From contig OZ244871.1 of the NCBI GenBank assembly GCA_965221105.1, positions 2,356,001 to 2,420,000 of the forward strand: a stretch of DNA of 64,000 nt, read 5' to 3'. The notes below the pieces were generated by a model that did no database searches, was not told the origin of the DNA, and worked only from the letters and a program-made list of their open reading frames with translations. Positions 26,949 through 37,029 of the stretch are shown here, piece after piece (position 1 is the first letter of the stretch; each line of letters opens with the position of its first letter). The position numbers and the translations under genes were made by a program. Source of the stretch: GM7GCV1 sp965221105 (GTDB lineage: Bacteria; Pseudomonadota; Gammaproteobacteria; Pseudomonadales; GM7GCV1).

Positions 26949-26963
26949 GCGAACCGAATATGG

Positions 26964-29051
26964 TTACAGGGGCTGGTTGCGAACCAGGCTGCGCACAAGA
27001 AATCGGGCAGGGTGGATGCTGCGCTGCATGCGGGTTGACATCGGGGCGGGCTCCCGCGCGATTGTGCAGGCCAGCACTTCAGCGCAGAGGGGAGCGTAGA
27101 CATAGCCTCTGGAGCCAAAACCCAGGTTCAGGTACATGCCAGGCTCCCCGGCGTGTGCTCTGGGAATGCTCAGTGTGCGATCCCTGCCCCACGCCCGGTA
27201 GTCGTGCAGGAAACTCTCCTTCGATGGCAGTGCGCCGACCAGTGGCAGGTAATCTGGTGTGGTGGCACGAACAGCGGCTCTGCCTGCAACTGTGCAGGGG
27301 TCGCAGGTCAGCCGCCCCTCCATATCGAAGAGACTCGCGAGTGCGTCGAGGTTTTTGAGGTGGTCGGCTGCTCGAACCTCTGAACTGTCGCTGTCAGGCT
27401 GGTAGGTGGCACCCAACGACTGCGAGCCGTTGTACGCTGGTGTGAGGTAGGTTTCCTTGCAGACGACAGACAGCAGGTTTCGGGTTTCCGGCTGATCTCC
27501 GAGTATGCTGACCTGGCCCCTGACCGGCCGTATAGGGAGCCACTCCGTTGCGCTCAGCCTCTGGGCCCCCATGGCGTTGCAGAGCACAACTGCGTCGTAG
27601 GGCCCCATTTCGCCGTCCTGGGTTCCCAGTCGTATTCGGCCACTCTGACCTGAAATCGAATGGACCTCCACATTCGGGATACATTCGGTATCCGGGCCGG
27701 AGACCAGATGCCGGTTGAAGGCGGGGCCGTTGATCCAGCCACCATGCGGGAACCAGAGCCCACCACTGGGTAGTCCGATACCAGCCCGTTCTTCAAGCTG
27801 AAGCTTGTCCAGATACTGGACGAGTTCTGGCGCGTCGGCGAATCGCTGTGCGATTCGCTGCATTCTTTCGTCTTCAGCAGTGCTGCGCGGTAACTGGGCA
27901 AGCCCGGTCATTGTGCCAAGGTCAGGTGTCTCGAGCCGTCTCAGGTAGAAGCCACGCGCGTAGTTCAGAGCATGCAGGCAGAAATCCCCCAAGTCGTTCT
28001 GGTCAGGTGAAAGACGTGCGTAGAGAGCGGCCTGGGGATTTCCTGAGGCCTCGGGTGCAACATCCAGCCCTCGGTCAACAAGCGTTGTTCGGATTCCTCT
28101 TCGACGGAGTGCCTCTGCGGTGGTGCACCCGGCAATGCCGGCACCCACAATCACCACATGGGCGGGTTTGGCCGGGAGCGCCGCATCCAGGTGCCAGCAG
28201 GCTCTGGAAGCGGGGTCCGCGAGCCGGTGACCGGGTCGGGATTGCGACCTGTACTGAGACTTCATTCCGGTGTGCCCGGCTCGGTCGGCGGTCGTCCGCC
28301 GGGCAACCAGCATCTGGCGCTTTGTTCCAAAACCTGGTGGTGTATCAATGCTGAAACCGACGCTGCGCAGGCCGCGCTGTACTGCGCCTGCGCAGGTGAA
28401 GGTTGCCACAGTGGCGTTATCTGCACTGAGGCGGTTCATCAGCCGGAACACCTCAGGGCGCCACATCGCGCTGTTCCTGGCCGGCGCAAAACCGTCCAGA
28501 AACCATGCATCCACACTCCAATTGCGGTAGTTCCAGAATTCAGGCACCAGTGTCGGACAGAGCTGCTCCAGTGCCCGTCCAACATCGTCAAAGATCAGCG
28601 TGACGCGGATAGTGTCGACCAGATCAAACCTGTGGAAGCCTGGTGTCAGGCTGGGGTACCGGTCCAGCAGTTGGGTCGAGAATCCCTCCAGTGTCGGCCA
28701 GGCGGCGAGCGCGGCATGCAGATCGTCCCGCTTCAGGGGGTGGAGTTCTGTGCTGATGAAATGCAGCTGTGCTGATGCGGGCGCAATCTCGCTCCACAGG
28801 TGCGCTGTGGCCAGCAGGTTGAGTCCGGTGCCAAAACCTGTTTCGCAGATGGTGAAGGATTGTCCAGGCCCGAGTTCACCCCAGCGATCAGCCAGCCGGT
28901 TTCCGGCAAGAAAAACATGCCGGGACTCCTCGATGCCGCTCTCTGATGAATAGTAGCGATCGCCATACTGCTCCGAATGTGGTGTGCCCCGGTCATCCCA
29001 GTTGATTCTGGCGGGTTTGAGGGGATCGTTGATGCCGGTATCTGCTGTCAT
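26964..29051 (-). CDS. mnmC: tRNA 5-methylaminomethyl-2-thiouridine biosynthesis bifunctional protein MnmC
   Basis: 695 residues. The N-terminal domain is the SAM-dependent methyltransferase (MnmC2): FTICETGFGTGLNLLATAHL near 60-80. The C-terminal part is the FAD oxidoreductase (MnmC1) with GAGIAGCTTAEALRRRG near residue 270. Together they convert cmnm5s2U to mnm5s2U at tRNA wobble position 34. I chose the ATG at 29051 because residues further up are not family-like and would overlap the apeB start. Divergent from apeB. Confidence 0.92.
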   Translation of the reverse strand: MTADTGINDPLKPARINWDDRGTPHSEQYGDRYYSSESGIEESRHVFLAGNRLADRWGELGPGQSFTICETGFGTGLNLLATAHLWSEIAPASAQLHFISTELHPLKRDDLHAALAAWPTLEGFSTQLLDRYPSLTPGFHRFDLVDTIRVTLIFDDVGRALEQLCPTLVPEFWNYRNWSVDAWFLDGFAPARNSAMWRPEVFRLMNRLSADNATVATFTCAGAVQRGLRSVGFSIDTPPGFGTKRQMLVARRTTADRAGHTGMKSQYRSQSRPGHRLADPASRACWHLDAALPAKPAHVVIVGAGIAGCTTAEALRRRGIRTTLVDRGLDVAPEASGNPQAALYARLSPDQNDLGDFCLHALNYARGFYLRRLETPDLGTMTGLAQLPRSTAEDERMQRIAQRFADAPELVQYLDKLQLEERAGIGLPSGGLWFPHGGWINGPAFNRHLVSGPDTECIPNVEVHSISGQSGRIRLGTQDGEMGPYDAVVLCNAMGAQRLSATEWLPIRPVRGQVSILGDQPETRNLLSVVCKETYLTPAYNGSQSLGATYQPDSDSSEVRAADHLKNLDALASLFDMEGRLTCDPCTVAGRAAVRATTPDYLPLVGALPSKESFLHDYRAWGRDRTLSIPRAHAGEPGMYLNLGFGSRGYVYAPLCAEVLACTIAREPAPMSTRMQRSIHPARFLVRSLVRNQPL

Positions 29052-29187
29052 TGGGCTGGGTTGGTGATGGGGAGCGAGTAGCACGCTTGGGTTGCAGGTG
29101 ACCGCCCGTGGAAACACACTATTGCTCGGATAATCGCGCCGCATTTGGGCTAGAATACGCGGCTTTCGGGCAACCGGGATCCAGGAC

Positions 29188-30513
29188 GTGGACACACCTG
29201 ATTTTAACGCGGAGCTGCTGAGATTTCTCGATCAGTCCCCAACACCCTTCCATGCCGTCAGCGGCATGCGCGAACGGCTTGTGTCCGCAGGATTTGTCCA
29301 GCTGGATGAAGCACAGTCCTGGACGCTCGAGCGGGGAAGGGCCTATGTGGTGATCCGCAACGACTCTTCTCTTGTCGCTTTCTACACGGGTGCCGGTGAT
29401 CTGTCGCCAGGCCAGTTGGCCGCGACCAAGGGCTGGCGCATGGTGGGTGCCCACACGGACAGCCCCTGCCTCAAAGTGAAACCGGTACCGGATATAGACG
29501 CCTGCGGCACTGCCCAACTGGGCGTGGAGGTCTACGGTGGTGCCCTCCTGGCTCCCTGGTTCGACCGCGATCTGTCGCTGGCTGGACGGGTGACCTATGT
29601 GAACACCTGCGGGGGGCTGGAGAGTGCCTTGGTCGATTTTGGACGGCCCCTCGCCAGAATTCCCAGTCTGGCGATTCATCTTGATCGCAAGGCCAATGAA
29701 CACCGCAGCATCAATCGGCAGAAGGAGTTGAACCTGGTGCTTGGATCTGGCGCGGATTCCTTTGCTCAGCTGCTGGCGTCGCAGTTGCGGGAGCAGTATC
29801 CGGACAGCTGTCAGGATCTGGAAGCTTCCCGTGTGGCAGATTGGGAAATCAGCGCCTACGATACCCAGGCTGCTGCGCTGACAGGCCTGCATCATGAGTT
29901 TATAGCCAGTGCACGGCTGGACAACCTGTTGAGCTGCTTTACCGGGGCGCAGGCAGTGCTGGAGTGCCGTGGCGATCAGCCCGCGCTGCTGGTGTGCACT
30001 GATCACGAGGAGGTGGGCAGCCAGTCCGCCTGCGGTGCCCAGGGGCCGTTTCTCAGGGATGTGTTACAGCGGATTATTGGTGAAGAGGCTCATTTGGTAC
30101 AGGCGTTGTGTAATTCCATGATGATCTCAGCTGATAATGCCCATGCGGTTCATCCCAATTACCCCGACCGCCACGACGCCAGTCATGGACCCGCACTCAA
30201 TGCGGGTCCCGTGATCAAGATCAATGCCAACCAGCGCTACGCAACAAACAGCGAGACTGCAGCGCGGTTCCGCGCTATTTGTGCGGCGGAACACGTTCCG
30301 GTGCAAACCTTTGTATCGCGCAATGATCTGGCCTGCGGCAGCACCGTAGGGCCTATCACGGCAGGCGAACTCGGTGTTCCAACCCTGGATATCGGTTGTC
30401 CCCAGTGGGCCATGCACAGCATTCGCGAGACCGCTGGTGCCGACGATGCCCATTATCTCAAACGGGCGCTGGTGGCCTTCTACAACCACCCTAAATCGCT
30501 CAAAATACAGTGA
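29188..30513 (+). CDS. apeB: M18-family aspartyl aminopeptidase ApeB
   Basis: 441 residues, cytosolic metallo-aminopeptidase of the M18 family cleaving N-terminal Asp/Glu. Zinc and catalytic residues lie in GAHTDSPCLKVKP near residue 88, DHEEVGSQSACGAQGP near 270 and the C-terminal NAHAVHPNYPDRHD near 317. Start is GTG (29188-29190). The family usually begins MDTPDFNAELL..., matching this start. Confidence 0.93.
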   Translation: MDTPDFNAELLRFLDQSPTPFHAVSGMRERLVSAGFVQLDEAQSWTLERGRAYVVIRNDSSLVAFYTGAGDLSPGQLAATKGWRMVGAHTDSPCLKVKPVPDIDACGTAQLGVEVYGGALLAPWFDRDLSLAGRVTYVNTCGGLESALVDFGRPLARIPSLAIHLDRKANEHRSINRQKELNLVLGSGADSFAQLLASQLREQYPDSCQDLEASRVADWEISAYDTQAAALTGLHHEFIASARLDNLLSCFTGAQAVLECRGDQPALLVCTDHEEVGSQSACGAQGPFLRDVLQRIIGEEAHLVQALCNSMMISADNAHAVHPNYPDRHDASHGPALNAGPVIKINANQRYATNSETAARFRAICAAEHVPVQTFVSRNDLACGSTVGPITAGELGVPTLDIGCPQWAMHSIRETAGADDAHYLKRALVAFYNHPKSLKIQ

Positions 30514-30562
30514 TGCAGGTGTCGGCACCCGCTTTCACCAACCCAGAACGCATCAGAATCAC

Positions 30563-31570
30563 ATGGCTCCCAAGACGACACTGACCGGCATCACCACCAC
30601 GGGGACTCCCCATCTGGGTAACTACGTGGGCGCCATTCGCCCTGCGATCACTGCCAGCCGATTGGCCGACGATGGCGATCACTTCTACTTTCTCGCTGAT
30701 TATCATGGGCTGATCAAGTGCCAGGACGCAGCCCTGGTGCATCAATCGACTCGGGAAATCGCTGCCTCCTGGCTTGCCCTGGGACTGGACACCGACAGCG
30801 CAGTCTTTTACCGGCAGTCTGACATCCCCGAAATCCTCGAACTGACCTGGCTGCTGACCTGCTGCACGGCCAAGGGGCTGATGAACCGTGCCCATGCCTA
30901 CAAGGATGCCGTGCAGAGCAATCTGGACGGCGGCGAGGATCCGGATTGTGCCATCTCCATGGGGCTCTTTTCCTATCCGGTGCTCATGGCAGCGGATATT
31001 CTGATGTTCAATGCCACCGACGTACCAGTGGGACGCGACCAGGTCCAGCATCTGGAAATGACACGCGACATCGCCGCACGTTTCAACCACATCTACGGAG
31101 AGCACTTTCGCCTGCCCGAGGCTCGCGTCGAGGAGGGTTCGGCTGTCCTGCTGGGCCTGGACGGGCGCAAAATGAGCAAAAGCTACAACAACACCATTCC
31201 GCTGTTTCTGTCAGAGAAGCAGCTGCGCACGCACATCAACAAGATCAAAACCAATCTGCTTGAGCCAGGGGAGCCTAAAGATCCGGATGATTCGACGGTT
31301 TTCCAGATCTGGCAAGCCTTTGCCAGTGAAGAACAGACAGCTTACATGCGCCAGGAATTTGCCAATGGGATTGCCTGGGGGGAGGCCAAGAAACAGCTGT
31401 TTGAGCTGATTAACGGGCACCTCAGCGCCCCCCGGAAGCGCTACAACGCCCTGCTGGAAAACTCCAGATTTATCGAGCAGACTCTCAAGGTGGGCGCTGA
31501 GAAAGCCCGCAAACGGTCGATACCCCTGATGCAGGCGCTCAGGAAAGCTGTTGGCATCTTCGGGCTCTGA
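30563..31570 (+). CDS. trpS: Tryptophan--tRNA ligase
   Basis: Class I aminoacyl-tRNA synthetase charging tRNA-Trp. 335 residues from the ATG at 30563; the frame is open for 63 more codons but those are out-of-register apeB sequence. HIGH-type motif PHLGN at residues 16-20 and KMSKS at about 201-205 in DGRKMSKSYNN. The rest is a normal bacterial TrpRS. Starts 49 bases after apeB. Confidence 0.95.
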   Translation: MAPKTTLTGITTTGTPHLGNYVGAIRPAITASRLADDGDHFYFLADYHGLIKCQDAALVHQSTREIAASWLALGLDTDSAVFYRQSDIPEILELTWLLTCCTAKGLMNRAHAYKDAVQSNLDGGEDPDCAISMGLFSYPVLMAADILMFNATDVPVGRDQVQHLEMTRDIAARFNHIYGEHFRLPEARVEEGSAVLLGLDGRKMSKSYNNTIPLFLSEKQLRTHINKIKTNLLEPGEPKDPDDSTVFQIWQAFASEEQTAYMRQEFANGIAWGEAKKQLFELINGHLSAPRKRYNALLENSRFIEQTLKVGAEKARKRSIPLMQALRKAVGIFGL

Positions 31571-31654
31571 GGAACTTGTGGCTCTCGCCAGCAATCTTTG
31601 CAGTCTGGTCCAGGTGGACCGGAACCGGAATGGAACCCCTGTCTTTCAGTATCC

Positions 31655-32512
31655 ATGGTTGAACCGGCCGTGAGTCCAGATACCCGGAAAAACCGACTTG
31701 AATTCAACAAGCTGCAGAAACGGCTGCGACGTCAGGTGGGCACCGCAATCGCCGAATTCAGCATGATTGAAGAGGGTGACCGGGTCATGGTGTGCCTCTC
31801 GGGCGGCAAGGACTCCTACAGCATGCTGGACATCCTGATGAACCTGCAGCGCACCGCTCCGGTTGGATTTGAATTGGTTGCCACCAATCTGGACCAGAAA
31901 CAGCCGGGCTTTCCGGAGCACATACTGCCGGACTATCTTTCCGGTCTGGGTATAGAGTTCCATATAGTCGAGCGCGACACCTATTCTTTGGTGAAGGAAC
32001 TGGTACCGGAGGGCAAGACTTATTGCGGATGGTGTTCCAGGCTAAGGCGCGGAAACCTCTATGGGTTTGCCGAGGAAATCGGGGCAACCAAAATTGCGCT
32101 CGGACACCACCGGGACGACATTATTGAAACCCTGTTTCTCAACCTGTTTCACGGCGGCACGCTCAAGGCCATGCCTCCCAAACTGCTGAGTGATGACCGG
32201 AGAAACATCGTGATTCGGCCCATGGCGTACTGCAGTGAAGCAGACATCGCCAGCTACGCGGGGTACCGTCAGTTCCCGATCATTCCCTGTGATCTGTGTG
32301 GTGCCCAGGAGGGGCTGCAGCGGCAGGTGACAAAGCGTATGCTGGCCGAATGGCAGAGGGTGTACCCCGGGCGCATCGAGAATATCTTCGCCGCGATTTG
32401 CAATGTATCCCCGTCGCAGCTTGCAGATCGCAACCTTTTTGATTTTGAAAGCCTGCAGATCGAGCGTCCCGCAAATCCGGAGCGCATTGCCACCGTGCAG
32501 CGATGGCAGTAG
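31655..32512 (+). CDS. ttcA: tRNA 2-thiocytidine biosynthesis protein TtcA
   Basis: Makes 2-thiocytidine at position 32 of several tRNAs using a PP-loop ATPase and a 4Fe-4S cluster. 285 residues from the ATG at 31655. PP-loop SGGKDS at about residues 49-54. Cluster cysteines: CGWC near 124-127 and CDLC near 212-215. The closing region is characteristic of TtcA rather than TilS. Gap of 84 bases after trpS, then convergent nhaB. Confidence 0.93.
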   Translation: MVEPAVSPDTRKNRLEFNKLQKRLRRQVGTAIAEFSMIEEGDRVMVCLSGGKDSYSMLDILMNLQRTAPVGFELVATNLDQKQPGFPEHILPDYLSGLGIEFHIVERDTYSLVKELVPEGKTYCGWCSRLRRGNLYGFAEEIGATKIALGHHRDDIIETLFLNLFHGGTLKAMPPKLLSDDRRNIVIRPMAYCSEADIASYAGYRQFPIIPCDLCGAQEGLQRQVTKRMLAEWQRVYPGRIENIFAAICNVSPSQLADRNLFDFESLQIERPANPERIATVQRWQ

Positions 32513-32574
32513 CCAGTTCTTCCGAATGACATCGATTGAATAATCCCTGTGCACCCGTTTTCATTGCTGTTCGT

Positions 32575-34071
32575 TCAGAAATTGATGGCAATGGCAGCGG
32601 CCGCGACAGCGGTCAGGACCAGCGTATAAGGCAATGCCATAAACAGCATCCGCAGGTAGGACAGGCGGATTAACGGGGCCAGTGCCGAGGTCAGCAGGAA
32701 CAGGAAGGCAGCCTGACCGTTGGGCGTGGCGACGCTGGGCAGATTGGTTCCTGTATTGATGGCGATGGCGAGAACATTGAAATGCTCGCGACTGATCTGA
32801 TTGCTGGTAAAAGCGCTGTAGACTTCATTGATGTAGATGGTGGCCACAAAAACATTGTCACTGATCATGGAGAGAAAGCCGTTGGCGAAGAACAACAGGA
32901 TCGGTTGACTCTCATAGGGATGTGCCAGCACAAAATTGGCCACCGGCTCGAACAGGCGGAGATCGTGTATGACTGCGACAATGGCAAAGAACACCACCAG
33001 CAGGGATGTAAAAGGGAGGGCCTCTTCAAAGGCATGACCAATGTGGTGCTCTTCGACAATACCGTTCAGGGCGGTCAAGAGTACGATGACACTCAGTCCA
33101 ACCAGCCCGACTGGCGCTATGTGCGTTGCCAGGGCGACAACCAGCAGCAGGGCAACGAATCCCTGGATGACCAGTTTGGCCGCTTGGAAAGCGTCGCGCT
33201 GTGCATTCTGCTCACGCTGAGAATCTTCAAGCAGGGTGCGAATGGTCGGAGATAACTTGGCACCGTAACCAAAGAAACCGGTTGCCTCCAGAATAAGGCA
33301 TGTTATGAGACCTGCAGTAAAGGCCGGGAGAGTCACGGGTGCCATGCGCAAGAAGAATTCGGCGAAATGCCAATTTGCGATCTCCCCGATCAGCAGATTC
33401 TGGGGCTCGCCTACCAGCGTACAGACTCCGCCGAGCGCAGTTCCGACTGCGCCGTGCATGATCAGGCTGCGCAGAAAGGCCTGGTAGTTCTCCATTTCCT
33501 CGCGGTATTCTTCCAGCGGTTCATCCAGCTCGTGGTCGGCGTGGCGGTATGTTTTGCCATAGGCCACCTTGTAGTAGACGGTGTAGAAACCCACGGCAAC
33601 GGAAATCAGCACTGCGGTCACTGTCAATGCATCCAGAAAGGCGGACAATACTGCAGAAGATGCGCAAAACAAGAGGGAAAGCAGCATCTTGGAGCGCACT
33701 CCGAGCAGAATTTTGGTGAAGATGAAGAGCAGAAGGTCACGCATGAAATGGATGCCGGCCACCATGAATATCAGCAGCAGCAGCACTTCCAGATTTGTTT
33801 CAACTTCATGGAGCACGGCTTCCGGGCTTGTCATGCCCATGATCAGGGCTTCGAGGGCCAGCAGGCCGGCAGGCTGGAGCGGGTAGCACTTGAGCGCCAT
33901 TGCCAGGGTGAATATGAATTCTCCAAGCAGCAGCCAGCCACCGGCAAAAGGCCCAACATAGAAATACACCAGCGGATTGACAATCAGAAACAGAATGATG
34001 ACCGCTTTGTACCAGTCGTCTGATTGGCCGAGGAAATTGGTGTGCAGGGAGTGAAACAGGGTATCCTTCAT
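32575..34071 (-). CDS. nhaB: Na+/H+ antiporter NhaB
   Basis: Inner-membrane sodium/proton exchanger, about 500 residues with a dozen hydrophobic helices (LLLLIFMVAGIHFMRDLLLF, TALNGIVEEHHIGHAFEEALPF, LSMISDNVFVATIYINEVY). Normal length and signatures. I prefer the ATG at 34071 to the one at 34104 because a promoter-like TTGGAC-17-AATAAT overlaps the latter. Sodium-motive activity suits a marine or haloalkaline habitat, but that is inference. Confidence 0.9.
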   Translation of the reverse strand: MKDTLFHSLHTNFLGQSDDWYKAVIILFLIVNPLVYFYVGPFAGGWLLLGEFIFTLAMALKCYPLQPAGLLALEALIMGMTSPEAVLHEVETNLEVLLLLIFMVAGIHFMRDLLLFIFTKILLGVRSKMLLSLLFCASSAVLSAFLDALTVTAVLISVAVGFYTVYYKVAYGKTYRHADHELDEPLEEYREEMENYQAFLRSLIMHGAVGTALGGVCTLVGEPQNLLIGEIANWHFAEFFLRMAPVTLPAFTAGLITCLILEATGFFGYGAKLSPTIRTLLEDSQREQNAQRDAFQAAKLVIQGFVALLLVVALATHIAPVGLVGLSVIVLLTALNGIVEEHHIGHAFEEALPFTSLLVVFFAIVAVIHDLRLFEPVANFVLAHPYESQPILLFFANGFLSMISDNVFVATIYINEVYSAFTSNQISREHFNVLAIAINTGTNLPSVATPNGQAAFLFLLTSALAPLIRLSYLRMLFMALPYTLVLTAVAAAAIAINF

Positions 34072-34220
34072 GCCTAGTATTCTTATTTTGAAAAGAGCGG
34101 CCATTATTCATAATGCCAACCTATTGTCCAACCGAATTCTGCGCGCTGATGCGGATACATCTTGAGAATCCGGGAACAGGATTTTCGGAATCCTGATCAG
34201 GGCTTGAGGTACAGATTTCA

Positions 34221-35060
34221 GTGTCTATCCAGCCTCCCGTTCACGGCGACTTTTTGAACGTGCGCTTTCAGGCCCACAATGCTCCTGATGGGGCTTCTCG
34301 CATCTACGCCTTTTTCGATGGCAAACTGATGACCCGCCCGGGAACCACGGAGTTGCCGGCCTACGAGGAGCTTGCGGGGGTCTCGCACGAGGAGCCACTG
34401 TACATTGGCGAACTCGATGGACAGCCACAATTTGCAACCGAACTGGAGGAGCCTATTCCAGGATATGAGATGGATCTGTTGTGGAACTTTCTTGGAACCT
34501 TTGAATCGTCGCTGTTTAATTTTGCTGGCCGGGCCTATCAACTGCTCAACTGGGATAGAACACACAGGTACTGCGGCGTGTGTGGCAGCATCACGGAACA
34601 GAGTCTGGAGGAGTGGAGCCGGATCTGTGTCTCCTGTGCCCAGTCGTTCTATCCGCGTATTTCACCCTGTGCCATCATGTCCATACGCCGCGGTGAGCAT
34701 ATTCTTTTGGCCCAGAGTCCAAACCACAGGCATGACATGTTTACCATACTTGCCGGATTTATTGAGCCGGGCGAATCCGTAGAACAGGCGGTTGCCCGGG
34801 AAGTGTATGAAGAGGTGGGTGTCTCCATTTGCAATGTGCGTTATTTCGGAAGCCAGCCTTGGCCTTTTCCCGGTCAGCTGATGCTGGGTTTCCTCGCCAA
34901 CTACAATGCAGGTGAACTGGCCCCCGATACACAGGAGGTCGTGAATTCCGCCTGGTTCCACTACCGGAATTTGCCTCCCCACCCCCCAGAGACTACTATC
35001 TCTGGCCGCCTGATCCGGCACACCCAGCTGGAAATTGCCCAGGATGTCGAAGCCAAATAA
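34221..35060 (+). CDS. nudC: NAD(+) diphosphatase NudC
   Basis: 279 residues. Hydrolyses NADH/NAD+ to NMN and AMP and can remove NAD caps from RNA 5' ends. Zinc ribbon CGVCGS...CVSC near 117-140. Nudix box GFIEPGESVEQAVAREVYEEVG-type sequence near 177-200, with the REx2EE core intact. Downstream family signature SQPWPFPGQLMLGF, the SQPWPFPxS motif of NudC. Start is GTG at 34221. sohB follows 16 bases on. Confidence 0.93.
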   Translation: MSIQPPVHGDFLNVRFQAHNAPDGASRIYAFFDGKLMTRPGTTELPAYEELAGVSHEEPLYIGELDGQPQFATELEEPIPGYEMDLLWNFLGTFESSLFNFAGRAYQLLNWDRTHRYCGVCGSITEQSLEEWSRICVSCAQSFYPRISPCAIMSIRRGEHILLAQSPNHRHDMFTILAGFIEPGESVEQAVAREVYEEVGVSICNVRYFGSQPWPFPGQLMLGFLANYNAGELAPDTQEVVNSAWFHYRNLPPHPPETTISGRLIRHTQLEIAQDVEAK

Positions 35061-35076
35061 TTAAAGGAGATACTTT

Positions 35077-36150
35077 TTGGAATTTCTCGCTGAATATGGA
35101 ATGTTTTTAGCCAAGGCGCTGACGCTGGTTTTTTGCGTTCTGCTGGTGTTTGGCAATCTGATCCCAATGGTTCGTGGCCGGGAACAGGACGAGCGCGGGA
35201 ACCTGAAGGTCACCAAGGTGAATGACCGCTGGACCTACTCCAGAGACCAGATGCATGCGCTCATGGTGTCCGGAAAGGCCCGCAAACAGGCAAAGAAGGA
35301 GAGCAAGAAGCGGGCAAAGGAGCAGGCGAAGCAGGCAGCCAAGGCTGACTCGGATCCCGCCAAAAAAGGCCGAGGGAGCGGTTCGGGGAGAAAGCCCCGG
35401 CTGTATTGCATGAACTTCAAGGGCGATATTCAGGCCAAGGCGACCGCCAGCCTGCGGGAAGAGGTGACAGCCATACTGAGCGTGGCGCGCCCTGATGACG
35501 AGGTGGTGGTGAATATCGAAAGCCCGGGTGGCATCGTGCATGGCTACGGTTTCGCGGCAAGTCAGCTGGACCGGGTCCGCAAGGCAGGTGTTTCCCTGGT
35601 TGCAGTGGTCGACAAGGTCGCTGCCAGTGGTGGCTACATGATGGCCTGCGTCGCTGATCGCATCCATGCGGCACCCTTCGCCGTCATAGGGTCAGTCGGT
35701 GTGGTTGCCCAGCTGCCCAATTTTCATCGCTTGCTTGACAAGCATGATATTGATTTTGAACTTCACACCGCAGGTGACCACAAGCGAACGCTAACCCTGT
35801 TTGGGGAGAATACCGAAGCTGGCAGGCAAAAATTCAGGGAAGACCTTGAAGAAGCCCATTCATTATTCAAGGCGCACATTGGAGCGCATCGCTCTGGACT
35901 GGATGTCGATGCCATTGCCACCGGAGAAATCTGGTTTGGCACCAAAGCCCTGGAAATGGGCTTGGTTGACGAGATCGAGACCAGCGATGAGTACATTCTC
36001 AGCCGGGTGGAGGACTACGATATATTTGAGGTCCAGTTCGTACCCAAGAAACGCCTGCATGAGAAACTGTCGCAGAATGTCGAGAACTCGGTCAGCTCGG
36101 TCGTCGCCGGGTTGATCAGCCGTATCCGGTCGTCCCGCTACCTGTCCTGA
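35077..36150 (+). CDS. sohB: Periplasmic/inner-membrane S49 serine peptidase SohB
   Basis: 357 residues. N-terminal signal-anchor (FLAKALTLVFCVLLVFGNLI) followed by a basic, charged linker (KKESKKRAKEQAKQAAK) that is long for the family, then the S49 catalytic domain. Catalytic Ser is near residue 183 in AASGGYMM. Start is TTG at 35077, supported by a strong AAAGGAGA ribosome site six bases upstream. Probably degrades misfolded or signal-peptide fragments at the inner membrane. Confidence 0.92.
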   Translation: MEFLAEYGMFLAKALTLVFCVLLVFGNLIPMVRGREQDERGNLKVTKVNDRWTYSRDQMHALMVSGKARKQAKKESKKRAKEQAKQAAKADSDPAKKGRGSGSGRKPRLYCMNFKGDIQAKATASLREEVTAILSVARPDDEVVVNIESPGGIVHGYGFAASQLDRVRKAGVSLVAVVDKVAASGGYMMACVADRIHAAPFAVIGSVGVVAQLPNFHRLLDKHDIDFELHTAGDHKRTLTLFGENTEAGRQKFREDLEEAHSLFKAHIGAHRSGLDVDAIATGEIWFGTKALEMGLVDEIETSDEYILSRVEDYDIFEVQFVPKKRLHEKLSQNVENSVSSVVAGLISRIRSSRYLS

Positions 36151-36240
36151 GGCCCCCAATACGGGTCTGATCGGCTGCCCATCGGGTTGTGTGATGAAAA
36201 CGGCCCTGCACTGATCAGCCGGGCAGGCTGAACTTCGGGC

Positions 36241-37029
36241 TCACTTCCTGCTGTTGCGCCGCGTTCTCCGGGCGATGGTCTGGTAGAGCCCGACAAACTC
36301 CTGGCTGAGCTTGTGTTTGGGAGCCAGGTTGATCAGGGGTGTGTTTGCGGCGTGGGACTCTTTCATTTTTACTGAGCTGGACAGATAGGGCTTGAGTATC
36401 CGCAGTCCAGTTTTTTTGATCTCTTCAACGGCCGCCCGGGGAAGTTTTGCCCTGACCATGAACTGATTGATGATGACTCCCTCGATCACCATATCCCGAT
36501 TGTGATCTTCGCGGATTTCCTCCAGGGACATCACCAGGTCAAGCAGCGCGTCCCGGGAGAAGGCATCGCAGTCAAAGGGCATGATGACCCGGTCGGTGGC
36601 GATCAACGCCGAAAGACTGAAGAAATTCAGGGCTGGCGGGGTATCCAGAAAAATCTCGTCAAAATCGTCTCTCACGCCTTCGAGAAATTCCCTGAGTTTG
36701 TATATTTTGTGGCGTGACTCGAGTTTCTGCTCCATATCCACGAGCGCGACGCTGGCGCTGATCAGGAACAGATTGGGAAAGCGGGTCTCACGGATGTAGT
36801 CTTCGGCCTCGAAATCTCGATAGGCGCGGGAAATGGTGGATTCAAAAAACTCGGTGATACCGGCGACATTGTCTTTGCCGCTGTGTCCGAGATAGCTGGT
36901 GGAATTGGACTGGGGATCAAGATCAACGACCAGGGCGCGTTTGCCCTTGCTGGCTGCAACAGCAGCGAGATTGCAGGTTATGGAAGACTTTCCAACACCG
37001 CCTTTGCGGTTGAACACGACTCGTATCAT
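36241..37029 (-). CDS. ParA/MinD-family ATPase (orphan)
   Basis: 262 residues. Deviant Walker A KGGVGKSS near residues 9-16, switch region DLDPQSNSTSYLG, and FLDTPPALNFFSLSALIAT. No parB or parS is nearby, so it is not a chromosome-partition locus. Orphan ParA proteins position varied cargo; its partner cannot be named. Divergently separated from yccA by about 400 bases. Confidence 0.85.
   Translation of the reverse strand: MIRVVFNRKGGVGKSSITCNLAAVAASKGKRALVVDLDPQSNSTSYLGHSGKDNVAGITEFFESTISRAYRDFEAEDYIRETRFPNLFLISASVALVDMEQKLESRHKIYKLREFLEGVRDDFDEIFLDTPPALNFFSLSALIATDRVIMPFDCDAFSRDALLDLVMSLEEIREDHNRDMVIEGVIINQFMVRAKLPRAAVEEIKKTGLRILKPYLSSSVKMKESHAANTPLINLAPKHKLSQEFVGLYQTIARRTRRNSRK

Noticed and set aside
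30374..30562. Longer trpS start
   Set aside because: The extra residues are apeB sequence in another frame; the family N-terminus begins at 30563.
36241..37029. Chromosome partition (parAB) locus
   Set aside because: Only a ParA-type gene is present, with no parB, parS or origin signals.
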